Shown: positions 15,807 to 25,718 of the stretch, one piece after another
How positions within the stretch are numbered: position 1 is the first letter of the stretch
How the letters are laid out: every line of letters starts with the position of its first letter
DNA from: Clostridia bacterium
Lineage (GTDB): Bacteria; Bacillota; Clostridia; Lachnospirales; Lachnospiraceae
Assembly (NCBI GenBank): GCA_910575245.1
Contig: CAJTEN010000001.1
Coordinates: 62,001-126,000 of the forward strand
Direction of reading: 5' to 3'
DNA length: 64,000 bases
Made by a program: the position numbers and the translations under genes
Notes under the pieces: generated by a model
Databases searched by the model: none
Told to the model about the DNA's origin: nothing
The model's input: only the letters and a program-made list of their open reading frames with translations

Positions 15807-16828
15807 AAGGGCTTTCTGTCAACCGGGCCTGTGCCATAGGGACTGCCTTTTTATGTGGCATTTCGCTGGCTGCCCTTGCTACGGTGTATCTGCTTACCGG
15901 GAACCTGATTCTTGTCTGGCTGGGCCTGCTGTTTACCATTCTGGTTTTTGCCTGCGTTGCTGTTTTTGTGGCGTTTCTCCGCCGCAAGCTGGTATTATTT
16001 TCGGACAGCCTTTGCCGGACGATGGATGATATGCTGGATGGGGCGGCCCCACCGCCGCAAATTCATGAGGAAGAAAATCTGTTTTACAAAATCAATCATC
16101 GGCTGCTGCGTCTGTATGAAGTCATGCGGGAGAATCGGGAGCGTGTGGCGAAGGACCGGGCTGATTTGCAGGAACTGATTTCCGACATATCCCATCAGGT
16201 GAAAACGCCGATTGCCAACCTCCAGATGGTAAACGCCACGTTGCTTGAACAGTCCGTGCCGGAGGAAAAACAGCGGGAGTTTTTACAGGCATCCAGCGGA
16301 CAGCTTGATAAGCTGGATTTTCTTATGCAGGCTATGATAAAGACCTCCCGGCTGGAAACCGGCGTGATTTCTCTGGACAGAAAAATACAGCCGCTCTATG
16401 ATACCCTTGCGGCGGCGCTGGGCGGTATCCTGCTTAACGCCGAAAAGAAAAATATTCATGTAAGTGTGGATTGCCCGCCTGATCTGGCGCTGGCCCATGA
16501 CAGGAAATGGACCGGCGAGGCCCTGTTCAATATTCTGGATAATGCTGTAAAGTACACGCCGGAGGGCGGCACGATTCGCGTCACCGTCCAAAGCTGGGAG
16601 CTGTATGTGAAAATCGACATTGCGGACAGTGGGAAGGGAATTGCGGAAAACCGACAGGGCATGATCTTCAAACGCTTCTACCGGGAAGAGGAAGTACACG
16701 ATGTGGACGGCATCGGCATCGGGCTGTATCTGGTTCGTGAGATCGTCACCATGCAGGGCGGCTATATCAAGGTATCTTCCGCTGTGGGATACGGCTCTGT
16801 ATTTTCCATATTCCTTCCCTATGGTTAA
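15803..16828 (+). CDS. Sensor histidine kinase partner
   Basis: A 341-residue kinase. GTG 15803 is chosen because GGAGG lies 8 bp upstream and the codon overlaps the regulator stop (GTGA); an ATG 21 bp upstream has no ribosome site. Two transmembrane helices occupy residues 10-62 with almost no extracellular loop between them, the 'intramembrane-sensing' layout of BceS-type kinases that read the state of their transporter. H box DISHQVKTP, N box NILDNAVKYTPEGG, G boxes DSGKGIAEN and GIGIGLYLV follow. Normally such a kinase is followed by a BceAB transporter; here only a permease stump follows. Confidence 0.9.
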   Translation: MKGLSVNRACAIGTAFLCGISLAALATVYLLTGNLILVWLGLLFTILVFACVAVFVAFLRRKLVLFSDSLCRTMDDMLDGAAPPPQIHEEENLFYKINHRLLRLYEVMRENRERVAKDRADLQELISDISHQVKTPIANLQMVNATLLEQSVPEEKQREFLQASSGQLDKLDFLMQAMIKTSRLETGVISLDRKIQPLYDTLAAALGGILLNAEKKNIHVSVDCPPDLALAHDRKWTGEALFNILDNAVKYTPEGGTIRVTVQSWELYVKIDIADSGKGIAENRQGMIFKRFYREEEVHDVDGIGIGLYLVREIVTMQGGYIKVSSAVGYGSVFSIFLPYG

Positions 16829-16850
16829 AATTCCGGAAACGGGAGAGTGA

Positions 16851-17672
16851 AAGATTATATCATCCAAACTCGTTTTCCTTATTGGACGTGGTATAATTCC
16901 CAACGATGAAAACGCTTTGATGGAATTTACCATTTATTCTGATGTGGGGGAAAATGACCTTCTGGACTGGGGAATGGCAAAAACAGTCTGTGTAACCGTG
17001 GTGGATAATTATCCGTTAGATACGCTTCCGCTTGATTCTACACCGGAATACTTATTTTTTATGGTGATTCCATGGTCAATGAACGCTGATTTTGACGGAT
17101 TAACGGGACTTACTAAATCAGGTCTGACTTTTTGGACAGATACGCCTACGCAGACAATGGCGCAGATTCAGTCTGAAATTACAGATGCGGGGATTGCCTA
17201 TGATTATACGCTTATAAATCTATCTTCCGCAGTTGATCTGTTCCGGAGCATCACTTTTGTTGTAGATGTGTTTATTTACGCCTTTGGAGCTATGATTTCA
17301 TTGATTGCGGTTGCAAATGTATTTAATACGATTTCAACAAACATCCGCATCAGGAGGCGGGAACTTGCCATGCTGCGTTCGGTTGGAATGTCGGAACATG
17401 GTTTTAACCGGATGATGAATTTCGAGTGTTTCTTTTATGGATTGCGCACGATTCTGTTTGGAGTGCCGATTGCAGGTATTCTTTCATGGCTGATTTATAA
17501 AGGGCTGGTTACGAATGAACAGCTTGAAAGATTTTCGTATCGTTTTCCGTGGCAAAGCATGATAATCAGCATATTAGGTGTATTTTGTATTGTTTTTATT
17601 ACAATGTTGTATGCTACCAGCAAAATCAGGAAAGAAAATATTATTGATGCACTTAGAGATGACATGGCTTAG
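16851..17672 (+). pseudogene. Truncated FtsX-family permease (C-terminal remnant)
   Basis: From 16851 the frame reads KIISSKLVFLIGRGIIPNDE and on through an extracellular segment, then three hydrophobic helices separated by the RRRELAMLRSVGMS loop typical of FtsX/MacB-type permeases, ending ENIIDALRDDMA. The N-terminal half and the partner ATPase gene are missing, there is no ribosome site before the first possible start near 16917, and a stop lies directly upstream (16848). A deletion has probably joined the end of the kinase region to the middle of a BceB- or FtsX-like gene. A short protein might still be made but would lack the first transmembrane segments. Confidence 0.75.
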
Positions 17673-17764
17673 CAAGGATGGGAAATGTTATTATTTAGAA
17701 ATATTTTCTGCCATTTTGCAGGCAGCTTGATAGTCTGGCTGCAAGATGGCATAAGGAGTATATT

Positions 17765-18787
17765 ATGTGGCAGTTTGCATTTTTTGTATTTTTTGTTTCA
17801 GTCTGCATATTCGCAGGAATTATGTTTCATGATTCCAGAACATTATGGAGTGGAGCCTCGTTTTTGATTATGATGATGTGTCTGGCGATATTTTTGTTGT
17901 TTGTCTTATACCAATGTTCAGAATGGCTGGCAGCGCATGCTTTAGTGATTGGAATACTGATTGTTATGTTTGTTTTAGCAGTAGGCAGTGTGGCTTTGTT
18001 TCCAGTGGCTTTGATTCTTGTGTTCTTTATAGAAGGGGTAAGAGTTATTAGACATGAAGGAATAAAACCGACAAATCTATTATCAATGTTGTTTTCTGTT
18101 CTGTTATGTATTTATCTGGCGGTCTGGCCGGTAATTGGAAACTTGGGAAAGAATACATTAGGTACAATGCTGTATAAAATTATTAGTTTCATAGTAGTAT
18201 ATATATTGTTGGTGCTGGCAGTGTATTCACTTTCCGCAGTGCTCAATCTTCTTCACTTAAAAAAGAAAAGAAACGCAGATTACATTATTGTACTGGGGGC
18301 AGGAATTATTGGAAGCAGGGTTACGCCGTTACTTGCAGCACGGATTGAAAAAGGAATAGAATTGCTGTGCTATAATCCAAATGCTGTACTGATTATGTCT
18401 GGCGGACAAGGTTCAGGAGAGGATATTCCAGAAAGTAAAGCTATGGCAGATTATGCGATTGATAAAGGCGTAAGTGCGGAAAAAGTCATTTTGGAACAGA
18501 AATCTGTGTCCACGGAGGAAAACCTACGGTTTTCGAGAAAACTGATAAATAAACAGAATCCACAAATTATAGTTGTCACAACTGCTTATCACATGTTCAG
18601 GGCGTTAATACTGGCAAAGAGGCAGGGAATAAGATGTGTGGGTTTCGGTTCTAAAACAAAATGGTATTTTACACTGAATGCTTTTATCCGGGAATTTGTT
18701 GGATATTTAAGTCTGACATGGAAAAAGCATATTCTTGTGATTGGAATAAATGTATGTATTGTAATAGCAGTGTATAGATTTAAGTAA
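17765..18787 (+). CDS. YdcF/ElyC-family (DUF218) membrane protein
   Basis: A 340-residue protein. About five transmembrane helices fill residues 1-165, then comes a DUF218 domain: YIIVLGAGI, a central LIMSGGQGSGEDIPES, and EQKSVSTEENLRFS, the usual DUF218 motifs. ATG 17765 follows AAGGAG. DUF218 proteins of the SanA/YdcF type are associated with envelope integrity and antibiotic (vancomycin) barrier phenotypes in enterobacteria; the exact reaction is unknown. Free-standing gene between the permease remnant and a decayed stretch. An envelope role fits the island. Confidence 0.82.
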   Translation: MWQFAFFVFFVSVCIFAGIMFHDSRTLWSGASFLIMMMCLAIFLLFVLYQCSEWLAAHALVIGILIVMFVLAVGSVALFPVALILVFFIEGVRVIRHEGIKPTNLLSMLFSVLLCIYLAVWPVIGNLGKNTLGTMLYKIISFIVVYILLVLAVYSLSAVLNLLHLKKKRNADYIIVLGAGIIGSRVTPLLAARIEKGIELLCYNPNAVLIMSGGQGSGEDIPESKAMADYAIDKGVSAEKVILEQKSVSTEENLRFSRKLINKQNPQIIVVTTAYHMFRALILAKRQGIRCVGFGSKTKWYFTLNAFIREFVGYLSLTWKKHILVIGINVCIVIAVYRFK

Positions 18788-18789
18788 AA

Positions 18790-19033
18790 ACAATGAATAT
18801 AACAGTCATTTCACAGTGCATGGGTATGACATTGAAGTGAAGGACACCCTGATTGCGGAAGCGGTAGGGAAATGCGTTTTGTAATAGATTGCTCGGACTT
18901 ATTATGAGGGAGCAGGAACGGTTCGGAACGACAGATGAGCCGTGAAAAAATGACAACAATGGATTTGAAAAAAGAGCGTAAATGGAATAGAGCAGAATTT
19001 TTATCAGAACAATGTATCAACGAACAAGTATAA
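18790..19033. other. Decayed stretch without an intact gene
   Basis: Several short frames, each ending in stops, read like protein: HGYDIEVKDTLIAEAVGK followed by two stops, then EGAGTVRND and stop, and a 32-codon frame beginning MSREKMTT at 18935. None has a convincing ribosome site or length. The region looks like the eroded remains of one or more genes. Confidence 0.4.
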
Positions 19034-19444
19034 CAGGAGCAAGGCACAGTATCAAATGACAGCGGCCTGACCACGTGGTACAAAGACAAGACATTGGAAG
19101 AATGGGCGTTGACAGCACCAAAATATACAGATCCGGCAACGGGTCTCTCATGGTATGTTATAGACGGCAAACAGCCATATATGACAGGGGAAGATACTGA
19201 AAAATTTTGGGAAATGTGCAAGGAGACGGGAGAATATCCGGTGAAAAAATTTGCGGAAATGACAGGAATGATACAGTACCTTGATGATAATACGGTTGCT
19301 TACGTGGGTGATAACGTTACCGTAATCAAGTTAAAGGACGGGAAGAAACTGGAGATTGATACTTCATCCATGACATATGACATGATCATGAATATGTTCA
19401 AGAATCTGCCGAAAAGCGGGAATTACTTTGACAGCTCATATTAG
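19034..19444 (+). pseudogene. Hypothetical protein, probably truncated
   Basis: The frame is open from 19034 just after a stop and reads GLTTWYKDKTLEEW, then LSWYVIDGKQPYM and a terminal domain ending GNYFDSSY. No ATG exists before the conserved-looking part (a TTG at 19094 is the first possible start) and no ribosome site is visible, so the N-terminus has probably been lost. Family unknown. It could be the tail of a lipoprotein such as those at 9893 and 25799, but I see no direct match. Confidence 0.4.
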
Positions 19445-19552
19445 CAGAAGAATATCCAGAAAGCTATGTTTTCCTCAGAGCAGTGATGCTTTACATATTC
19501 CCCCATAGATACACTGACAAACACAGGGGTTCAAGTATGAAAGGAGAAAATC

Positions 19553-20050
19553 ATGAAATCGCAGATGATTCCAAAGCAAGCATATATTCCGCCGTTTGAC
19601 TCTCAAGCAATCAAGGTTCAGCACATTGAATATTTTGACCCGCCCTATCAGGAATATCATGGAGAAAAAATCACAGAACAGGTGATAGCGGAGGTCTTAA
19701 AGAAAATTCCCAGTGGAATCAATATTTATTTATTCTTAGACCCATGCGGAGAGGATAATTGGCTTGAAGTAAACTGTGACGGCAAATGGATCGCAATCTG
19801 GTTTTGGGGCGATTTGGGAGAAAACACTTATTTTTCTTATAATCCTGCATTTGTGGATACTGCCGGCCAGGTCAGCAAAATGGATTTTTCAGACAAAAGT
19901 ATATATACAGATCTTAAAAGCGGAGGTCAGTCGCCGATTGCCAAAATTCATGCGCTTACCGATATTGAAACGGGTATCAAGGCAGTTGAATATTTTATTC
20001 GGACAGGGGCGTTTTATCCAGGAATTGATTGGCTCCATGAGTACATATAG
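19553..20050 (+). CDS. Hypothetical protein, possibly an immunity-like protein
   Basis: A 165-residue soluble protein with a good ribosome site (GAAAGGAG) before ATG 19553. It contains NWLEVNCDGKWIAIWFWGD and ends with ETGIKAVEYFIRTGAFYPGI. The pattern of a Trp/Asp-rich beta-sheet followed by a helix with conserved Tyr-Phe resembles small SUKH/Imm-type immunity proteins of contact-dependent toxin systems, but I cannot assign a family. No toxin gene is next to it, as is usual for orphan immunity genes in accessory islands. Confidence 0.5.
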   Translation: MKSQMIPKQAYIPPFDSQAIKVQHIEYFDPPYQEYHGEKITEQVIAEVLKKIPSGINIYLFLDPCGEDNWLEVNCDGKWIAIWFWGDLGENTYFSYNPAFVDTAGQVSKMDFSDKSIYTDLKSGGQSPIAKIHALTDIETGIKAVEYFIRTGAFYPGIDWLHEYI

Positions 20051-20068
20051 CTGTGCCTGCTATCAAGC

Positions 20069-20212
20069 GCCGCAAAGTACACGCCGGAGGGCGGCATCGA
20101 CATCGGACTGCACCTGGCCCGTGAGACCGTCACCATGCAGGGTGTCTACATCAAGGCCACTTCTTCGCTGGGACAAGGCTCTATGGTTTCCATATTTCTG
20201 CCCCGCAGATAA
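20069..20212 (+). pseudogene. C-terminal remnant of a histidine kinase
   Basis: The frame reads KYTPEGG joined directly to IDIGLHLARETVTMQG, then SSLGQGSMVSIFLPRR and stop. The intact kinase at 15803 has KYTPEGG, 60 residues, and GIGIGLYLVREIVTMQGG ending SIFLPYG. So this is a second copy of a related kinase with everything before the N box lost and the segment between the N and G boxes deleted. It lies immediately upstream of promoter box B. Confidence 0.85.
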
Positions 20213-20232
20213 AGTTTCAAAATCCAGCCGCT

Positions 20233-20265
20233 TGTAACATTTCTGTGACAATTGCCTGTTACAAT
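20233..20265 (+). promoter_or_regulatory. BceR-type promoter (box B)
   Basis: TGTAACA (20233-20239) and TGTGACA (20244-20250) start 11 bp apart, with TACAAT (20260-20265) as the -10 sixteen bp after the second start. It reads into the gene at 20305. The core TAACA-N4-TGTGA also forms an inverted repeat, the form I recall for BceR-like binding sites (TNACA-N4-TGTAA). Confidence 0.7.
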
Positions 20266-20304
20266 ATTAGCCTTGTAAATAATTTAGATTAGGAGGAACC
20301 AATC

Positions 20305-20835
20305 ATGGGACTGTTTTCCAGAAAACCGAAAGCGCCGGAGTACGATCCGGCAGACTGCGCGGCGAAGAAAAAACGGCTGCGGGAGATTTTTAACGAAACT
20401 GTGAAGGATGGCGACAGCTACGAAGTTCTCTACGCCTGTATGTATTCTTCCAAATTTGAGGAAGGATTTGTCTTTGATACTAATACTACCACGTTCTGTT
20501 TCTATGTTATGGGCTACCGGCGAAGTGATTTTTGCATTGTGCTGATCCAGGTGGACAGTGCGCTGGAGAACCACTCGGAGGCGGTGTTCCTCGATATGGA
20601 CAGTATTGTCAATGTGTCTTATGACCCTAAGATCACCAAAGCCTGTCTGGAGTACAGAAAGGACTACGGCAGTTTTGGGGAACTGCTGGACATTGGCGGC
20701 ACCAGCAGCAAAACCATGTATGGCCCCAAGAACATCCATCAGCCGGAAGAAAAGGAACGGTTCCTGGACTTTTTGGAGGCTTTCCGGGCCAGATTGGAGC
20801 AGAAGGGGTATAAGCTGGATAAATGGAAACGGTAA
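20305..20835 (+). CDS. Hypothetical protein behind a BceR-type promoter
   Basis: A 176-residue soluble protein with strong ribosome site AGGAGG. It has a charged start (MGLFSRKPKAPEYDP), a central mixed beta region (CFYVMGYRRSDFCIVLIQVD) and a helical C-terminus ending KLDKWKR. No signal peptide or membrane helix. Family unknown to me. It is the first gene after box B, so probably induced by the same peptide signal as the BceAB operon. Confidence 0.6.
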   Translation: MGLFSRKPKAPEYDPADCAAKKKRLREIFNETVKDGDSYEVLYACMYSSKFEEGFVFDTNTTTFCFYVMGYRRSDFCIVLIQVDSALENHSEAVFLDMDSIVNVSYDPKITKACLEYRKDYGSFGELLDIGGTSSKTMYGPKNIHQPEEKERFLDFLEAFRARLEQKGYKLDKWKR

Positions 20836-20857
20836 ACTGGAATTTGGAGGTATAGAA

Positions 20858-21412
20858 ATGGTTGACGTAAATATGCCTAACACATTACTCGTAAATGGAA
20901 AAGAATATAAGATTATTGGGCTTTTGGGAAAAGGTAAAGGCGGTTATTCTTATTTAGCAAGCGATGGAGAGCAACAGTATGTTTTAAAGCAGATACATCA
21001 CGAGCCATGCAGTTATTATCAGTTTGGCAATAAGATTCAGGCAGAGATAAATGATTATAATAGACTGAAAAAAATTGGTATCAGAATCCCCGAAATGATA
21101 GATGTTGATATAGTGAATGAAAGGATTTTGAAAGAATATATCGAGGGCAGAACCATATATGAACTTGTAAAATCTGATTGTATGAAAAACGAATACATAG
21201 AACAGATAAAAGATATGTGCAGTCTGCTCTATCCCGCAAACACCAACATTGATTATTTTCCCACAAATTTTGTGGTGCAGAACAGATTGATATATTATAT
21301 TGATTTTGAATGTAACGATTATATGGAAGAATGGAATTTTGAAAATTGGGGGATTTTGTACTGGTCAAAAACAGAAGAATTTCTGAAATATTTGGCTGAA
21401 CATTCGCAATGA
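20858..21412 (+). CDS. Small divergent protein-kinase-like enzyme
   Basis: A 184-residue protein, ATG 20858 after GGAGG. It shows a compact kinase fold: glycine loop LLGKGKGGYSYLA (about 21-33), ATP-anchoring lysine in YVLKQI, a hinge-like LKEYIEGRTIYEL, and a catalytic segment NIDYFPTNFVV with IDFE in place of HRD...N and DFG. This is closer to the RIO/aminoglycoside-phosphotransferase style than to eukaryotic-type kinases, and it is shorter than either (usual size 250 or more). The substrate is unknown; either a small protein kinase or a small-molecule phosphotransferase. Lies between box B and a CPBP protease gene. Confidence 0.65.
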   Translation: MVDVNMPNTLLVNGKEYKIIGLLGKGKGGYSYLASDGEQQYVLKQIHHEPCSYYQFGNKIQAEINDYNRLKKIGIRIPEMIDVDIVNERILKEYIEGRTIYELVKSDCMKNEYIEQIKDMCSLLYPANTNIDYFPTNFVVQNRLIYYIDFECNDYMEEWNFENWGILYWSKTEEFLKYLAEHSQ

Positions 21413-21475
21413 TAAATTCCAGTTTGTTGAGTGATCAATCTACATGTTCAAAATTCAAACCAAGGGGGCTATTTG

Positions 21476-22321
21476 ATGGAAACGCAATTTCCTTCCTTTT
21501 CGACATCTAAAACGCTTGTAAACATCGCTGCCTATTTTCTGTTGTTTTTGGCTGGAGATTTGGCGAACAGTATCATTTTTGACCGGCTTTTTTCACTTGT
21601 CAAATTCCAGAATGCAAGTTTCTATGTCATATTGAGAATGTTGGGCTGTACTTTTGTTACCGCGTTTCTCTTTTGGCTTTACACAAACAAAGCTCTGCAT
21701 TTGAAGATGAGTGATTTCAAAATCACATGGAACATCCAAGGCTGGGGCATTCTTTTATCCACTCTCTTGCCTGCCTTTGTTGTCATTGTTTTTCTGGCCA
21801 TTGGTAAAGCAGAAACACATATGCCTGCGCCCAGTGAAAGCGTCTTTATCGTAATCGCTTCTATGATTACCGCTTTAAAAGCCGGTGTGCTGGAGGAAAT
21901 GTTGTTTCGCGGTTTCATCATGACGCTGCTTGAGCGAAGATGGAATCAATACGCTGCTATACTGGCGCCATCGCTCCTTTTTGGTTTGGCGCATATTCCG
22001 TCTATGGAATACTTTACGATTGCAGGTGTTTTGCTTTTAGTGATAAGCGGTACGCTGGTCGGTGTTATGTTTTCGCTTGCTGCTTATAAAGGAAATTCCA
22101 TCAGCAATGGGGCGCTTATGCACGCTGTATGGAATTTTGTTATGGTCACAGACATACTACACATCACCACCGCAGAGGGAGCGTATGGCAATCCGATCTG
22201 TTCCGTTATCATTCCTTCGGACAATATATGGCTGACGGGAGGCGGATTTGGTGTGGAGGCTTCTTTGATTGCTGTGACCGGATATGCCCTTGTCTGCGCT
22301 TTTCTTACATTTAAGAAATAA
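21476..22321 (+). CDS. CPBP-family intramembrane protease (Abi type)
   Basis: A 281-residue membrane protein with about eight hydrophobic segments. The three CPBP motifs are present: EEMLFRG (EExxxR), FGLAH (FxxxH), and HAVWN (HxxxN), which form the glutamate/histidine metal site in the membrane. ATG 21476 follows GGGGG; an upstream in-frame ATG has no ribosome site. CPBP proteases near bacteriocin and peptide-immunity genes often confer self-immunity or process peptide pheromones. Placement between BceR-type promoters supports a role in peptide resistance, but this is inference. Confidence 0.85.
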   Translation: METQFPSFSTSKTLVNIAAYFLLFLAGDLANSIIFDRLFSLVKFQNASFYVILRMLGCTFVTAFLFWLYTNKALHLKMSDFKITWNIQGWGILLSTLLPAFVVIVFLAIGKAETHMPAPSESVFIVIASMITALKAGVLEEMLFRGFIMTLLERRWNQYAAILAPSLLFGLAHIPSMEYFTIAGVLLLVISGTLVGVMFSLAAYKGNSISNGALMHAVWNFVMVTDILHITTAEGAYGNPICSVIIPSDNIWLTGGGFGVEASLIAVTGYALVCAFLTFKK

Positions 22322-22390
22322 CCCTCAATCAAACGGCTGCCTTGAACTATTACAGTATTGTAACATTTCAAGGCGAAAAACCCAGCCATC

Positions 22391-22423
22391 TGTGACATTT
22401 CTGTGAGGATTGGCTGTTAGGAT
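22391..22423 (+). promoter_or_regulatory. BceR-type promoter (box C) before BceAB #1
   Basis: TGTGACA (22391-22397) and TGTGAGG (22402-22408) start 11 bp apart; -10 TAGGAT at 22418 is 16 bp after the second start. Sequence around it (CCAGCC, CATTTCTGTGA, CTGTTA) matches box B closely, so the two are probably copies of one ancestral promoter. A further TGTAACATTTC lies at 22360. Confidence 0.7.
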
Positions 22424-22453
22424 AACGGCATCACAGAAAGGATGGTGTTTATC

Positions 22454-23119
22454 ATGAGCATTTTGCAAACAACCGATCTAAAAAAACACTACGGCACAGA
22501 GCCGAATGTTACAAAGGCGCTGGACGGCGTGACTCTCTCCATTGAACAGGGGGAGTTTGCCGCCATCGTGGGGACCTCCGGCAGCGGCAAGTCCACACTG
22601 CTGAACATGATGGGCGGGCTGGATGTGCCTACTTCCGGCAGCGTCAAGGTGAAAGACAAAGAGCTGGCCGGCCTGAAGGATGAACAGCTCACCATTTTCC
22701 GCCGCCGCAACATTGGCTTTATCTTCCAGAATTACAACCTTGTCCCCGTTCTGAACGTCTATGAAAACATCGTCCTGCCCGTGGAGCTGGACGGCGATAC
22801 GGTCGATCAGAAGTTCATGGACGAGGTGGTGCGCCTGCTGGCTCTGGAGAATAAACTGAACAGTATGCCGAATAATCTTTCCGGCGGGCAGCAGCAGCGT
22901 GTGGCCATCGCCCGCGCCCTGGTCTCCAAGCCTGCCATCGTCCTGGCGGACGAGCCAACCGGCAATCTGGACAGCCGGACCAGCGCCGATGTGATGGGGC
23001 TTCTGAAAGTCACCAGCAGCAAGTTCCGCCAGACATTGGTGATGATTACCCACAACAACGAGATCGCCCAGCTTGCCGACCGCATTATCCGCATCGAGGA
23101 CGGCAGGATTTCCCAGTAA
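22454..23119 (+). CDS. BceA-type ABC transporter ATPase
   Basis: A 221-residue subunit with Walker [10 protein letters not shown], signature LSGGQQQR, Walker [13 protein letters not shown] and H-loop ITHNN. The LolD/MacB-type signature and the partner permease place it in the BceAB group that protects against bacitracin and lantibiotics. ATG 22454 is chosen with AAAGGA 11 bp upstream; an ATG at 22442 overlaps the ribosome site. The permease gene starts 13 bp after its stop. Confidence 0.92.
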   Translation: MSILQTTDLKKHYGTEPNVTKALDGVTLSIEQGEFAAIVGTSGSGKSTLLNMMGGLDVPTSGSVKVKDKELAGLKDEQLTIFRRRNIGFIFQNYNLVPVLNVYENIVLPVELDGDTVDQKFMDEVVRLLALENKLNSMPNNLSGGQQQRVAIARALVSKPAIVLADEPTGNLDSRTSADVMGLLKVTSSKFRQTLVMITHNNEIAQLADRIIRIEDGRISQ

Positions 23120-23132
23120 GGAGGGCGCAGAC

Positions 23133-25703
23133 ATGAACGATATTTTATTCGGAAACAACAACGGCGCAGTCATGAAAAGACTGTCCGGCCGCTACTACAA
23201 GGCCAGCAAAAGCCGGAACATCATTGCGGTTATCGCAATCATTCTGACGACGATCCTGTTTACCACGATTTTCACCCTGGGTTCCGGCCTGCTGGACACG
23301 GTTCACGACCAGAACATCCGCAAGGCAGGCGGCGATGGTCAGGCGGCTCTGACCTATATCAGCGACGAGGTTTACAACAATGTGGCGGGCAGTCCCCTGA
23401 TCGAACGCATCGCTTATGCAAAGGCAGTTTCCTACCGGCTGAAAAATCCGGGCCTGGAACGCTGGCGGTCTGACCTGTGGTATATGGATGATACCGCCCT
23501 GGAGTTTGCCCGCTATACCCCCACAACAGGCCGTCGGCCGGTCGCGGAAAATGAGATTATCGCAGACACAAAAACGCTGGAGGCTCTGGGCGTTCCGGCA
23601 CAGGTTGGGGAAACGGTTTCGCTGACCTATGAGGTCAAGGGCATTGTGTATACCACAGATTTTACTCTCTGTGGCTTTTGGGAAACCGACAGTTTGAGCA
23701 ACATCGGGCGGCTGATCATATCAAAAGCCTTTCTTGACGCTCATTCAGACATTCTGACCTATACCTACCCCGTGGACAACGACTATTCCGGTGTTGTGAC
23801 CGCCTACATCATGTTTCAGGGCAGAGGCGATGTGGAAAGCCGTCTGCATCAGCTTCTTTCCGAAGCTGGCTATACCTGCGACACTATGGGCGGCAGTCCG
23901 GGGGACAGCAGTTATATCATTGCGGGCATCAGTCCCGCTTACCAGAGCGGCGCATTATCAGAAAACCCTGCCATGCTGATTTCCGGCATCGTGGGCGTTC
24001 TGCTGATTATCATAACGGGCTATCTGATTATCTACAACATTTTTCAGATTTCCGTCATTCAGGATATTCAATCCTATGGGCAGCTCAAGACCCTGGGTAC
24101 AACACAACGCCAGATCCAGCGGCTGATTAACCGGCAGGCCATCAGGCTCTGTGCTGTCAGCATCCCCATTGGACTACTGATTGGCTTTGTGATTGGGCGT
24201 GCCCTGGTGCCGTTCCTGATGAATGGCACAACCTATACTGCCGACGCCGGGATTAGTGTGACGGTCAATCCGCTGATCTTCATTGGCTCCGCCGCCTTTG
24301 CCCTGCTGACCGTTTTTATCAGCGTCCGCAAGCCGGCCAAAATCGCCGGAACGGTTTCGGCCATTGAGGCCATCCGCTACACGGAAAACGACGCGGCAGC
24401 ATTCGGAAGCCGCAAGGTCACGGACAAGAAGTCCACCCACGGCGCGAAGCTCCACTTCATGGCTCTGGCTAACCTGGGCCGCAACCGCAAACGAACCGTG
24501 CTGGTCATCGTGTCCATGACATTAAGCATTGTTCTGTTCAATACGGTATTTACCCTGTCCGGTGGATTTGATATTGACAAGTATATCGAGAAATTTTTGA
24601 ATGTTGACTTTGTGATTTCCACTGCGGACTATTTCCAGTACCAGTTTGAAAAGAGCGAAGGCGATCTGACGGAGAGCTTTATCCAGGCCGTCCGGCAGAA
24701 TGAAAACTTTGACGACGGCGGCAGGCTCTATACCTCCCGCCTTTTGGAAGAAAACTTTTCTACCGACCACGCCGCATTTACAAACTACAATAAAGACGAG
24801 AACGGAAATCCTTTTGTGGACATATACGGCGCAGATGATTTTGTTCTGAACACGATGGAGGCGGTAGAGGGAACCATCGACCTGGAACAGCTGAAAACAG
24901 GCAAGTATATCCTGTTGAGCGTGGAATGTACAGATGATGGAACGGTGATCGACAATCCGAATATCCATGTTGGAGATACCATCCAGCTGAACCATATCCG
25001 AAAGGACGGCCTCTCCGATACCATTGGGGAGAGCTATGAATTTACCATTATGGCAAAGGTCCGAAAAAACGAAAACACCACTACTACCCGCAATACCGGC
25101 GCTTCAAGACTCTATCTCCCTACGGAAATTTATCTGCCCCTCTGCGACCAGCCGCACCTGGTCAACTTCCCCTTCAACGTGAAGCCGGGGACAGAACCAG
25201 CTATGGAGGAGTTTTTGAAAAGCTATATCGACAGCGTGGAACCCAGTATGGACTTTGAGTCCAAATCGACCTATGTCAGCTCCTTTGAGGGCCTGACCTC
25301 CCTGATTATCACCATCGGCGGGGCGTTGAGCATCATCATCGGGATCATTGGGATTACAAACTTTGTCAACTCCATTCTGACCAGTGTCATCACCCGCAAA
25401 AAGGAATTTGCCATGCTGCAAAGCATTGGCATGACCGGAAAGCAGTTAAAGCGTATGCTCTCCTTTGAGGGGCTGTACTATGCGGCGGGAACAATCATCA
25501 CATCCGCCGTCCTGGGGGCTTTGTTCTCGGTGGTAATCGTAAGGGGCATTTCCAGTGGGATTTGGTTTTTCACCTACCAATTTGTCATGTGGCCCATGCT
25601 GGCGGTCTATCCGTTCCTGCTCCTTTTAACGGCTGCAATACCGGCGCTTATGTACCGGCAGATTGCAAAGGTCAGTATCATCGAGCGGCTGCATCAAAAC
25701 TGA
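23133..25703 (+). CDS. BceB-type ABC permease (FtsX family)
   Basis: An 856-residue permease. Layout: one helix near residue 30, a large extracellular segment of about 220 residues, four-helix core ([20 protein letters not shown] and following), a second N-terminal-like helix near 460, another extracellular domain, and three final helices containing [20 protein letters not shown]. Two FtsX cores and a total length above 800 correspond to the large BceB/MacB-like permeases found in Clostridia. ATG 23133 has AAGGAGG 9 bp upstream. Works with the ATPase just upstream to remove or sense peptides on lipid II cycle targets; the kinase at 15803 or its lost relative at 20069 would be its sensor partner. 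Confidence 0.9.
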   Translation: MNDILFGNNNGAVMKRLSGRYYKASKSRNIIAVIAIILTTILFTTIFTLGSGLLDTVHDQNIRKAGGDGQAALTYISDEVYNNVAGSPLIERIAYAKAVSYRLKNPGLERWRSDLWYMDDTALEFARYTPTTGRRPVAENEIIADTKTLEALGVPAQVGETVSLTYEVKGIVYTTDFTLCGFWETDSLSNIGRLIISKAFLDAHSDILTYTYPVDNDYSGVVTAYIMFQGRGDVESRLHQLLSEAGYTCDTMGGSPGDSSYIIAGISPAYQSGALSENPAMLISGIVGVLLIIITGYLIIYNIFQISVIQDIQSYGQLKTLGTTQRQIQRLINRQAIRLCAVSIPIGLLIGFVIGRALVPFLMNGTTYTADAGISVTVNPLIFIGSAAFALLTVFISVRKPAKIAGTVSAIEAIRYTENDAAAFGSRKVTDKKSTHGAKLHFMALANLGRNRKRTVLVIVSMTLSIVLFNTVFTLSGGFDIDKYIEKFLNVDFVISTADYFQYQFEKSEGDLTESFIQAVRQNENFDDGGRLYTSRLLEENFSTDHAAFTNYNKDENGNPFVDIYGADDFVLNTMEAVEGTIDLEQLKTGKYILLSVECTDDGTVIDNPNIHVGDTIQLNHIRKDGLSDTIGESYEFTIMAKVRKNENTTTTRNTGASRLYLPTEIYLPLCDQPHLVNFPFNVKPGTEPAMEEFLKSYIDSVEPSMDFESKSTYVSSFEGLTSLIITIGGALSIIIGIIGITNFVNSILTSVITRKKEFAMLQSIGMTGKQLKRMLSFEGLYYAAGTIITSAVLGALFSVVIVRGISSGIWFFTYQFVMWPMLAVYPFLLLLTAAIPALMYRQIAKVSIIERLHQN

Positions 25704-25718
25704 ATGCTCGTCTGGAAG

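Noticed and set aside
19776..20237. Plus-strand frame of 153 codons
   Set aside because: Overlaps the 165-residue gene in another frame and runs across the kinase remnant and box B.
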